From: Edaphochlamys debaryana
Lineage: Eukaryota > Chlorophyta > Chlorophyceae > Chlamydomonadales
Assembly: GCA_016858145.1 (NCBI GenBank)
Contig: JAEHOE010000049.1
Location: 1-64,000 of the forward strand
Length of the DNA stretch: 64,000 bases
Reading direction: 5' to 3'
Shown: piece after piece, positions 41,301 to 53,300 of the stretch
How the letters are laid out: the number at the start of each line of letters is the position of its first letter
How positions within the stretch are numbered: position 1 is the first letter of the stretch
Position numbers and translations under genes: made by a program
Notes under the pieces: model-generated
Database searches by the model: none
What the model was told of the DNA's origin: nothing
Seen by the model: the letters and a program-made list of their open reading frames with translations, nothing else

Positions 41301-44300
41301 GCCCGTACGGCAGTGCTGCAGTACGGGACATGCCCACACCCCATGCCCCCTTTCCCCCCTCCCGCACAGCCTCGCCGACGGTCCAGCCAAGCTGGATCTG
41401 CAGCTCTCCCTCTCCACGCACCTCCCCGCCACCCCCTTCGCCGTCGCCGCCACCCTCACCTCCAACACTGACAAGTCCCCGCTCGCGGGGCTACCCGTCT
41501 CCGTCACCCTCCGTCCCGCCCCCTCGTCTTCCACCGCCTCCCCCACCTCCGCCCCTGACGCCGCGGCTGACACGGGAGCTGTGGACCCCGCCGCCGCCGA
41601 GTGCCTCGCCGCCGTCCAGAAAACCCAGCCCAACACGGTCAGCTGCACTATTCAGTCCGGATCCGGTTTCTCGTCCGACTGCCTGCTGGCGCTGCCCTGC
41701 GTGGGCCGGTTTCTCGTAGAGGCCTGCGCCGACGTCCCCGCTTCCAAGGAGGACGGAGCGGGCACCACACCCGGCGTTCAGAAAACCGGCGGCGGCGGCG
41801 GCGTTAGTCCCAAGACAGGCCACGATGGGGCCACGCAGCGCGTGTGCGGGCGCCTGCAGCTGGGCCGTAACGCCAGCGAGTGGGCCCAGCGCCTGTGGTC
41901 AGCGCACGACGCCCCCAGCCTCACGGCCGACAGGTGGGTCGTGGTTGCCGGCTGGCAGGAGTTGGGCCAGGGACCCATGCGCCCACAGCGGGCCTACCTG
42001 GGCCTCGCACTAGGCGAACAAGCCGCGCAGCATTCTTTCACTGCTCTCGTCCACCTTTGGTCAAGTGCCCGGGGGGTTCTGCCGCAACTAGGGTTCTGCC
42101 CGCAACTAGCGTCCCTGGGACCGCCCTGACGGGCCCCCTTCCCTTCCCTCCCTTGCCGCCCTCCCTGACCCCCAAAACACACACCCACACACCGCGTCCC
42201 CAGGCCCTCCTACTCCCTGGGCGACTCCCCCGTCCTCACCCTGCACTCCCCCTGGCCGAGGGCCTCGCTGCTGCTGCTGGTGGGGGGGCCGAGGGGCCTG
42301 CGGAGCAGCGTGGTGCAGGAGGTGAGGGTGGGAGGGATGAGGCCATGAGGGGGGGGGAAGAGGCAGAGGCAGGCATACATGGGGGCAGATTCGTGGGAAA
42401 GGGGTAGGAGGGGGGGGTAGGAGGGGAGGGTAGGAGGGGGGGGGTAGGAGGGGGGGGGTAGGGGGGGGGGGTAGGGGGGGGGGGTAGGAGGGGGGGGTAG
42501 GAGGGGGGGGTAGGAGGGGGTCTCGGATGGGGTGGGGGCTCTGGGGTAGAGTGGCGCAGGAGGTGAGAAGCGAAGGGGCGTGGAGTACTCAGCGAGGGTA
42601 AACAGGGACTCAGTCCACGCCCCCCTTGCTTCAAGCCTGCCTCCCCCCGCCTCCCACCCACCCACCTCCCCACCCGCCCACGCCCCCCAGCTGCCCGCCG
42701 GCGGCCTGGCCTCGCTCCCCCTGGGCCCCCTCACCCCCGACGTCTGCACCGGCGGCTGCTCCGTGGCTGCCCTGCTGTCAGTGCCCCGCACCGCGCCCGG
42801 GGACTACCCGGGGGGGCACCCGGCGGCGGCGCCCCGGGGCGCAGAGAGCCAGGCACGGGTGCGTGCGTGTGTGGTGCACATCGTGCGCAGCGGGGTAGAG
42901 GGGCGTCCTTGTGATACAGAGGGTTGTGACACAGAGGGTTTACAGGTTGCTGATAGGGCCTGGGGCAGAGGGGCGTATGGGCCCGGGTTATGGGGAGCCC
43001 AGGGGGAGTAAGGCGGCTTGGGGGATGCGCGTCACCGGGGTCACGCAGGCCAGGATTGCGTCCTCGAGGTGTTGTTCATGTCGGAGTGGCGTATAAGAGG
43101 CCCTGCCCCCTCTCCTGCGTCCCTCCTCCGCCCTCCCCCCTCCCCTCAGGGGACCACGGTGCCGTACAGTGCCCTGTTCGACCCCCTGGCTCCCCACAGG
43201 TAGGCGCGCCGAGCTAGCGTGTAGCGTCTGCAAGGCTTTGCGAACCACACGCGCAACTCCTTCGCCCCACCCTGTCTTGGCCCGGGGGCAGCAAACTGCA
43301 GCCGTTGGCCCTCCTGTCTTTCCTAGGCTTCGCGAACAGCGTTTCAGGGCCAGGACCCGCAGCAACCATGTCACATGACACGCCCTACCGGTACTCCGCC
43401 CCACCCTGTCCCCCCAGCCATGTGATGTACCTCTCCCTGGACGTACAGCCCAACAACGAGCTCGCCGTACAGATCGCCGTACGAGCGACCGCTTCCGGAT
43501 CCAAGACCGCATCCGGATCCGGATCTGCCGTACATGATGTGGCGGGCGGCGAGCTGGTGACGGTGGAGCCGGGCGGCCAGGCCGAGGTGGGGCTGGGGCA
43601 AAAGGGGGGCGGGGAGGGAGGGATGGAGGGTGTGCAGCAACGTGCAGCATAGGAGGTTTTTCCCCCTATGTCGCCTAGGACCTTGCCCACGATTGTTTGC
43701 GCCTCCGCCGTCCAGACCTGCCCCTAGCACCCCAGGACCCTAGCTAAAGACCGTACCGTGTCTGATTGCGCGTGCCTGCCCCTGCCGCCCAAAATATCTC
43801 GTGCACGCCCATGCTCTGCCGCGGACGCCCGCAGATCACGGTGTCTGTAGCGCAGCCCAGCAGCGGCGGCGGCCCCAGCCCCGGCGGCCCCGCCGCAGGG
43901 GTGGAGGTGACCGTGTACGTGGTGGACAAGGCAAGAGGGGGGAGGAAGGGAGGGAGGGAGAGGGATCGAGGGAAGGGGAAAGGGGGGAAGGGGAAGGGGG
44001 GGTTAGGGGAAGGGGGAGAGGGGTGGAAGTGACCGTGGGTTGTGCGGTAGGGAGTCAGACTCCCCACCGCTTCAGGTTCTGCCCCCCATCCCGACCCCGG
44101 TCTCCGCAGGCCTTCTTGGATCTGATGCCGTACGATCTGCCCCAGCCCCAGAGGGACATGGTCCTGAGGCTGGCCGCCAGCATCCAGGTGTGTTGGACCT
44201 GGATCTGAATCTTGGCCTGGATCTGCATCTGGAGGAACCCCAAGCGAGCCTCATCCTTGCTCGAAAGGCTTTCGACCCCGAAACCCCGTCGCTCCGTCCC

Positions 44301-47300
44301 CGCCTCTGGATCTCGATCGCTCCGTTTCGGCCATTAGTCAGGCCTGGTCGTGTCAACGGGGGCGTTTCATGTCCGTCATTATTTGCCCGAGGGCTTTCGA
44401 ACACACGCCAAGCCGTACACGTCACGCCCTACCTCTCCCTCGCCCCCCTCAGGCGTCCGGCATGGACTCGTACCGCATCGCGCCGGGTGCCGTACGGGCC
44501 GTGTACGACAAGATGATGGCGAGGTGTGTGGACCGAACGATGCCATTTGCGGAGCGTGTCGGAATGTCACCGTGCTCCCATGGATCCCTCACAGGCTGAC
44601 GGGCCTGGATCCCTGGATCAACGTGGACACCGTCGTACGCCCTGGATCCGGGCCCACGTACTGGGACACGTCTTACTACATGCCGGTGCGCGCATCCCCT
44701 AGCACAGTATGGCTGTTTACCTTGCAAACCTTCATGCATGCATGCATGCATGCTGCATGCAAGGATGCACGGGGATGCATGGGGGCAATGGCACAAGGCT
44801 CCCCCGGGTATCCCCCGCCGTGCCGCTGGCGCTCTCCTCCGTACGGCACCAGCCGGGCGCGCAAGCCCTCTTGGGCAGGGCAACAGGGCCGAGCGCCCTC
44901 CCGTTCCGGACGTGAACCCTCCCAAAGTCAGCCTCGGCCTGAAGGGGCCGCAGACACAGACCCACGGGGGGGGACCGGCCCAGGGTGACTAGGCCGAGCC
45001 GCCTGCTAAGGGTCCCCGCTGACCGGGTAACACCCTCACCGTATGTGTCGGCCCTTACCCTGATCCCTTGCCCTCTCCTGGGCATTCTTGTGTTTGATCA
45101 CACCCGGCTTCCCGCGCAGTCCAGCAGCAGTGCCGTAGACATGAACGACACGCAGTACCTGGCCCGATTCTCCACGCCCGTAACCATAATGCCGGTACGA
45201 GCGTACGGCAGAAGATTAGTCATGCACAGGGATGTACTGCTGCCGCGAAGGCTCGGGGAAAGGGAACACGTGAGCTGGTACAGCTAGCGCCATTCAGCTT
45301 CGTTCTCTGTGCACCTCCCAACCGTTGTCCCGCAGTCGTACGGGTACGGCGGCATCGTACCGCCCATGGCTCATGCGATGATGGGCGGCGGCGGCGCGAT
45401 GACCCTGGCCATGAGCTCAAATTCAATGGCGACCGTCAACATGGCAGAGAGCGTGGGCACCGCAGACGTCAGGGCGTTCAGTGAGTTTGCTTGCAGAGAG
45501 CTTGGGGACGAAAGAGGGATGGGGCAAGGAGTTGGGGGTCACAGCAACGGTAAGGCCTGGGTAGGTTTCGGGGGTCGAGGACAGGGAGGAGACGGGGACA
45601 GGGCGGACCTTGGAGAGTGGAGGTCGAGGGATGGGCGAGGCGGGGCACGGACGGGGATGGGGTTGGGTTATGCGAAGGATCGATCCGGGGCCCCACCGCA
45701 CACGCTCCTCACTCCCTCTGCCCCCGTCCCTGTCCCGCCGTATGCCCCAGGCGTCAAGTCCGCCGCTGCCGGCCGCAGCGCGGGTGTGCGGGCGGCATCG
45801 GACCAGGCCCAGCCCATGGCAGGTGGGGCCCAGCGATTTGCGCTCTCAAGATCCCCTTACTAATCCCTTACGCATCCCCTTCTTCTTACTAATGCCTATA
45901 TTCCCCCCCCCCCCCGCGGCCTTTCATCTATCTATCTGCCCGCATCTAGCTGCCCTGGCCATGGACGCCTCAGTAGCTACGGCAGCCCGTGCTGGCGGCG
46001 GCGGCGCCCCGGCGGTGGCGGTGCTGGCGCCGCCCCGCGCCTCGGCGGGTTTCCTGGTGACGCCGCTGTTCCAGGCCGCAGCCACGGGGCCGGATGGCAG
46101 GGCGGCCTTCACCTTCACCGCGCCGCCCAACTTGGGGACGTTCGTGGTCAGGTGGGGCTGTCAGGGCAGGCCAGGCGTGCGCGTCACTCCATGGGGCCCA
46201 GCTTGTCGATGCGAAATTGCGGCAAAGGGCAGGAGTGCCGTCCAACCTCGGACGCTTGTGGTGGGGCGTGCAGCTTGGGATGAAGAGGAGACCCCCCCCC
46301 TGTCAGAGGGATCAGAGGGATCAAGTCTGGCGAAGCAGCTCGCAGCTATCAGGACGGGCGGGGCGGGGCACGAGCGGAAAGGAAGGACGGGGGGCAGGGT
46401 GCTGCAGCGCAGGCCAACCTGGGACGGGTCACGGGTGTAGGCCTGTACCTTGACTTGACTCCCTTACCTCCTCCCTCCCCCGCTCAGGGCCCTCGCCGCT
46501 GACAGTCCCACAAGGGTATATGTATCCTTATATTCTATCCCTAAATCCTTATATCCTTATATAACCTTATCCTGCCCCGTGTTACTTCTTGCTCCGCAGG
46601 GCCTTTGCCGCCGACGGCCCCGCCGCCAAGTACGGCTCCGCGCAGACCAAGCTGGCGGTCAAGCGGCAGCTGTCCCTCACGCCCTCCGTGCCCCGCTTCG
46701 CGCGCGTGGGGGACGAGTTCGAGGCGGGGGTGGTGGTGACGGTGGGGTCGACACCGGCCGAGGTGACCGTGACCGTCAAGGTACGGCGGGCCCGCCTGGG
46801 CCCGGGATGGAGCGGAGGGGACCTGCCTGGGCCTGGGCCAGGGCTCTTGCTGGCTCCCTGCCACCCTTGCCATGGTTTCCCTAAAGCGTGCCGCTCCCCT
46901 TCCCGACTACCTGCTTCCCCCCTCTCTTCCCCCTTCCGTTTGAACTGCGGCGCGTTGCGTGAAGCAGCGCGCGATCCCTCCCACCTCCACCTCCCTCTCC
47001 CCCTCCCTCCCTCACGCTCCTCCTCCCTCCCTCCTTTTCCCCTCCCTCTCTCCCCCCCAGCTCGTCAGCCCCGACCCCGCCGCGGCTCCGCTAGCGCTGG
47101 TGGGCGCTGCGTCCAGGAAGGCCAGCTTCGCTGCGGGAGGGGGTCTGCAGCAGGAGGTGTGTGTGTGGGGGCCGAGATGGGGGGGGGGCCGGGCGAGAGG
47201 GAGTGGGCCTGGCTGTTTAGTTTTGGGTGCGCCAGGCAGCCTGGAGGGCAGGAAGGGTAGGGGGCAGGGGGGGCTGCTGCAGGTGGGGTCTGGAGCTTGC

Positions 47301-50300
47301 AGGGGGGGGCGCTGAGAGGGGAGGGGGCCTAGGCCTAGGGAGGGAAGGGGAGGGGGCAGGGGTCCTGCAGCAGGAAGCGAGTTCTTACGTAGGGGATTGG
47401 GCTTGAAGCACTGCCGGTATGGGGCAAGCCGAAGAGAGAGAGAGAGGGCAGACCCCTCCCCTAATGCCCCATCCACCCACCCGCCCAGCCTCCCAACCAC
47501 CCAATCACTCAACTCCAATTCACCCCAGGTCCGCTTCTCCTTCTCCGCCGCCGCCATGGGCACCACCAACCTCACCTTTGCCGCCGCGGACGCTGCGGCG
47601 GGGGGCGGCAGCGACGCGCTGCAGCTCCCCCTGGTCGTGTACGGTGAGGCTCGCCAGGGGTGGACCGGGACGATGAGTGTGGTTACCCGTGCAAGAGGCG
47701 TCCCGGCTGGCGACTCGGAGGCAGGGTGCCAGCGAGCCCACGCGAGTTTGAGGGTGGCAATCAGGGGGCCACCCCACCCGGCTGAAATCCTCTCCTCCTC
47801 GCCCTTACGCCCCTGCCTCCCCCCTCTCCTGCCCTGCCCTGCCCTGCCCTGCCCTGTGACCTCCCCCCCCACCCCCCAGGCCAGCAGGGGGAGGTGTGGG
47901 TGGCCACCTCGTTCGCCCTCGCCGCCGCCCCCAAGCAGGGCGCGGGGCGGGTGGGGTGGCAGGAGGGCATGGCGCTGCCGGCGGCCGTGCGCGGCAGCGG
48001 TGAGGGGGGGCGGGGCGGGGGGCAGGGGAAGTCGCCCGACTAGGATGAGAGGGTTAAGATGACCGTAGGGGGGTGCGTGCGGTGCAGCAAACGCCGCTTC
48101 AGGCCACCCGCGCTGGCAGTCCACCCGTGGGGTATACTAACTCGTGCGCATGCGCCCTCCCCTCCAGGTGGCCTGACCCTCACGGCGGCTGTGGGCCATC
48201 TGCCCGCCATCACGGCGCTGTACGACAATCTGGACACGTGGGAGCAGGACAGGTGGAGACCAGGGGACTGGGAGGAAGGACGCTGGCGGGGGGGTTTACG
48301 TGTGTGCACCCCATCACACACAAGTCAAGCACTCATCTCCCCGCCGACGGCACCCCCCATCGACGCGTCAGGACGTACGCCGAGGCACCGCCCGCCATGC
48401 TGTGGTCACTGCTGCCCGCCGTACTGCGGCTGTACGGCCAACCGCCCGCCGAGGAGGTGAGCGGCTGCCCCCCATGGCCTGCGCGTGCTCTCCAGCAGAG
48501 CAGCGGGAAGAGCAGCTGGACGGAAGAGCAGCTGCCACCCCCAAACCCTGCGGACAGAGGAGAGAGGAAGCAGGGGAGAGCAGCGCCCACCCGGCCGAAC
48601 GCCGCCCCCCCCATTGCCACCCCCACCCCCACCCTCCCGCTGCTCCCCCAGGCCCGTCTAAAGGCGGTGCAGCGGGCCTCACGGGACCTGGGCGCCCTCA
48701 CGGACCCGAGCCTGGGCCTCATGTGGAGCGATCCCAGCCGGTGGGGGCACTGGCGGCCGACCAGGTGGGTTTCCTGAACGCCGGCCCGGGGTTTCCTGGG
48801 GGCGCGGGCTCGACTTGCACAAACACGGGTACTTGGAACTGAGGGCTGTGAATTGGAACGCCATGTCAGGGTTTCAGGAGGGCGCGGGCTGCACGCTGGA
48901 GTGCGGTATTGCGTTCGGGGATTGGGGAGTTCACCAATCCCCATCGCGACCCTCTGCATCACGGCCTTCATCCGGCCCCCATTTCGTCGCCGACAGGGTG
49001 GACGTCCAGCTGAACACGTGGGCGGCCCTCCTGGTGCGCACCTTCGCCCATGAGCTAGCTCCGGCGGGGCAGGGCTCGGCGGGCGCCCACACCGCCTCGA
49101 GTGGCACTACCGCAACCCCCGGCGGCGCGGCCGCACATGACAAATCCTCCGGCAACGGAGGGGTCACGGAGGGCGCAGCAGCAGCAGATGAGGCTCCTGA
49201 AAGGGCACACAGAAGTGGATCCAGCAAGGGCCGTACTGCCTCGTCCGGGTCCGCTTCCTCGAGCTCGTCCACGGGTGTGGGCCCGGGCCTGCGGGGCCTG
49301 CGCTGGGACCGGGCGGGCCCGGGCCGGGCCCTGCTGGCGGGCGCCGAGGGCCTGGCGGCGGGGTGGGCGGCGGCGGCGGCGCGGCAGCTGGTGGCGGACG
49401 CCACGGAGGCACGGCAGGGGCGGTGGGGCGTGCCGCCCGGGCCCTACATGGACTATGAGATCATTGCATGGGTCAGGTGAGAGGCTTCTGGGTTTCAACG
49501 GGCAGGGGTCTTGCGGGGTCATGTGGGGTCATATTTTGGGTGGCGCGGATGCTTGCTGCGTTACGTAAGATCCCTGTAGTAGCAGCTGCAGCATGACAGA
49601 CGCTTGGGCCCGTGCCCAGGTGTCAGGGGTCCTGCGGGGCTCTGTGTGGGGTGGAGGGCGGGGCAGGGGGCGTGGGTGGACCGGCGGCGACGTGGGTGGG
49701 CGGTGGGGTGGCAGGGGGTTTGGGGCATGGGGCGGAGCGGCTTTTTCGAGCCAGGCCTCCCTATCCGCCGTAGCAATGCCGACCCACCCCGACCCACCCC
49801 AATCCCCGCTCTGCGCCCCTCAGGCTGGCTCTGGGGCCGGAGTGGGACCCTCGTAGCCAGGGAGCCTCGCGGCAGGTGGGGGGGGGGGGGCGGGGGGCGG
49901 TAGGCGGTGGGGGGCGGGGGCCTCGGGGCGTGGCGTACGTACGGAGTGGGGCGCACCGCAGTGACAGGGGGAGCCTCGGTCCCGTGGGGGGGGGATGGCG
50001 AGAGCAGGGCGTAGGGCAGGTGGAGGGCAACGCATGCATGCCAGACTTGGACTGTACACGACCCACTTCGAGCACCGGCGCAACAGTACTCATCTCGTGC
50101 GTGCCTTCACCCCACCAACCACCAACCACCCCAACCACCCCAACCACCAACCACCAGGTCGCCAACGACCTCTCCCAGGAGGCGCTGGTGGCAGCCTACC
50201 ACAGAGCGGCCAGGGAGCGGGGCGGCGGCTGGTCCCTGCAGGTGGGGGGCCGGGGTGCGGGGGACTCGGGGAGGGCGGCGAGGGCGGGTTCAAGCGCCAG

Positions 50301-53300
50301 CCCATCCGGTACTCCAGGGTAGGCGTGGGAGGAAACCCCTGCGGGGTCCGAGTCCCTTGCACTGAACCCCGCGCCTGACTCCACCCCCGCCACACCTCAT
50401 CGCCCCCACTCTACCCCCTCCCCCCCACAGCCCCGCCTGCTGCTGGCCCTGCTGCTGCACGCCTCCGGCTCCGAGGCCCCCCTGGTTGGGGAGCTGGCGG
50501 AGGGGGCCACGTCAGCGCTGAGGACGCAGGGGCGGACCGCCTACGTGGCGGCGGGGAGGGGTGCGTGGGGGCGGGCGTTTGGGTCGGGGAGGCTGCACGG
50601 GCTGCGGGCTGCGCGACAGGAGATCCGTTCCCAAGAGCCGTACGCTTCCCTGCGCTTGTCCACTGCTCTGTGGTGCGTTGATGCATTGATGCAGCCCTGT
50701 CAAGGCCTCAAGCCCAGCTCTCCTCCACACATGCTTCCCACGCACCCCTCCCTCGTCCCTTGGCCCCCAGGCTCCCAGGCCGCCGCCCCCCTCGGGGCCC
50801 AGGCCCTGGCCCTGCTACTGCTCCTCCGTACGGGCGCATCTCACCAGCTCGTCCCAAAGCTGGCGGCGCACGTGGCCAGCCCCGGATCTGGATCTGGATT
50901 CCCCTTTGCCGGATTCTCCTTCACGCCGTCACACGTCAGCCAGGTGTGTGCGTGGGGGCAGGCAGTGGAGGGCGTGGGACCCAAGGGCTGTGTCGAGTCG
51001 TCACCTTGTCAGTGTGCACGGGAAGCGCAGGGGCCGAAGGTGCGAGGCGTAGTTTCGGGTGCAAGGGAGCTGGAAAGCGGGGCTTGCAGCCAAGACGCCA
51101 ACCCCAGATGCCTCAAGTGTCGTAACATCTTAAACGTAACGTCTTTACAACTGGCCCCTGTGCGTCCAACCGACATGCCGATGCCTTGATTGAAGGTGCT
51201 GTCCTCACTCCCTGTCCACCCCTCAATCGCTTCTTCTTGTCCCGTCTCCTGCTCCCCCCCAAGGGCCTGGCCATGTGGGCCCTGTGCGAATACGACAGGA
51301 CACGTGGCAGCGCCCAGCCTGACGTACAGCTGAGGGCGGACGCCAACGGCCTAACGGTCCTCAAGGTACGACATGGCGCCTTTACCGCACGTCAGGTGTT
51401 CATTAAACATCGCCGACCCCACGATCTCCGCAAACTCAATCGCCCGGCCTCATTTTTACGTACCGGTACCTTCAAAAATGTACCTGCTTCCAGCCCCGTT
51501 CCTCGAGCCTAGCGCGGCTAATCTTCACCTCTCCCCGTGCAGGCTTCCTTTGTGGCCGGGGGCAGCGCCCTGCCCGTCGCCAACACCACCCCCTGGCACC
51601 TACTGCCCCCGCCCGGGGGGGCAGGCGGCGCGGCGACCAAGAAACCGGCCGCTGCAGGCGCCTCGGCCACGGGGGCCCTCAACTTTGAGGCGAGTGTCTG
51701 GGTCCTGGGAGGGATGCTAGTCCGGGGCCGGCGTGCTCCGCCGCAGGTCAAGCGGGTCTCTCCTGGCAGGGATGCTACGTTTTGGGTCGGGTGGAGTCGG
51801 TCCGTCGCCACCCCCCTTCATGGCTTCCCTCCATGTCCTCTCTCACGCAACCAGCGCCTCACGGCCAGTCCCCCATTCCAGTCCTCTGCCCCCGCCCTTT
51901 AGCCCCTCAGATCGTTTCTACCCCAACTCCTTTCCCTCTCAACCCCATGCATCTCCGCCCCTTCCTGTCCCCCCCAGGTCACCGGCAGCGGCGAGGTGTC
52001 CGTTGCCGCCGCCCTCCGGTTCGTTCCCTCCGCGCTCCTGGCCTTCCCCAGCTACCGGGGCCTCTACGTGGAGGCAGCGCTGCAGATGGCGGAGCGATCC
52101 GCATCTGGATCTGGATCAGGATCTGGGTACGACAGGCCCACGGGACCGCGCGTATCCGCCGTACCGCTGGCGTCCATCGTCGTGCTCACCGTACAGGTTG
52201 GTGTGGCTGGCTGGCGCAAGGACTCAGGGGTGCAGCAGGCTCTCGCAGAGCGTGAAGGCCTGGGAGACGGCTTTCTTGAAGTTCTATCTGTCTACCTGTC
52301 TATCTACCTTGCAGAGCCGAGTCCGGTTTGCGCTACGGCCCCCCTCTTGGACCCCGTTTCCTTCCATCCCTTGAATTCCTCCCATCTCTCCCCCACTCCG
52401 TTAGGTGACCACCCCCGACGACCTGGGCGCAGTGACGCTGTCCGTCATGATGCCGGCGGGGCTGGAGCCGCTCGACCCCAACCTCCTCGCAAAGCAGGCG
52501 CGTGGTGGGGGCTATCGAGGCTTGAGTGCGCATGGGACTCGAGAGGGCAGGAGGGCAGGCTAGGCACGGAGAGCTAATGACCTGGGCTGAAAGCGGGGCT
52601 GAAAGCGCACCTAAAAGCGGGGCTGACAGCAGGGGCTGACAGGGTTTGGGGCTGGTCTGGGACTGGCATGGGAGGACGGGTGCGGAGAGCGGAATGTGGT
52701 AGGGCCCCGGGAAGGCGGGGCCAGAGCGAGAGTACGACGGCACGTCGATGACTGCTGAAACCGTGCGTGCTTTGCTCCCCGATCCCCACCCGCGCAGCCT
52801 GACCCGAGGGGCAAGATGGCGTACCGCTACGGCAACATGATGTCGTACGGCGGCGGCACGTGCGCCGCCGGCCAGCTGTACGACATCAACTGGGGCGGCG
52901 GCTGGGGGCGCTGGTGGTGGCCCGTGTGTCCCGCTCAGGAAACCCGCCCCAGCGTCGTCACATTTTCGTACGCCGGCCTGCGGGCGGGTACGTCATCCGT
53001 ATCCATCCGGGCCGTGGCGGCGACGGTTGGAAAGTTCGTACTGCCACCGATCCGCGCATGGGCGGACGACCAACCCGAGCTCATGGGCATGACGGCGGCG
53101 GGGCTCGTGGAGGTCTGCGGCGGCTGTACGGCACCAACCGCCGCGCCCGCGCCGCCGCCGCCCAGGGCCTGCCCCAGCCCGACATGCAGCGGATCTGGGG
53201 TGTGCGATCTGGCCCGGGGCGTGTGTGTGTGCGCCAGGGGGTTCACGGGGGAGGACTGCAGCCGCCTGGCACTGGGGGAGGGGCCGCAGGGAGCCGACCC

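Larger units (their letters stand above)
44453..47156 (+). other. Macroglobulin exons 33-40 (residues 1803-2113)
   Basis: Exons 44453-44523, 44595-44685, 45120-45194, 45336-45480, 45751-45822, 45950-46151, 46600-46780, 47061-47156. Exons 34-36 share short Tyr/Met-rich motifs (SYYMP, TIMP, SYGYGG). Exon 38 codes the strongest family match, GFLVTPLFQ then DGRAAFTFTAPPNLGTFVVR, continued in exon 39 by PSVPRFARVGDEFEAGVVVTVG, which corresponds to the PRFL..GD motif shortly before the thioester domain. Confidence 0.88.
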
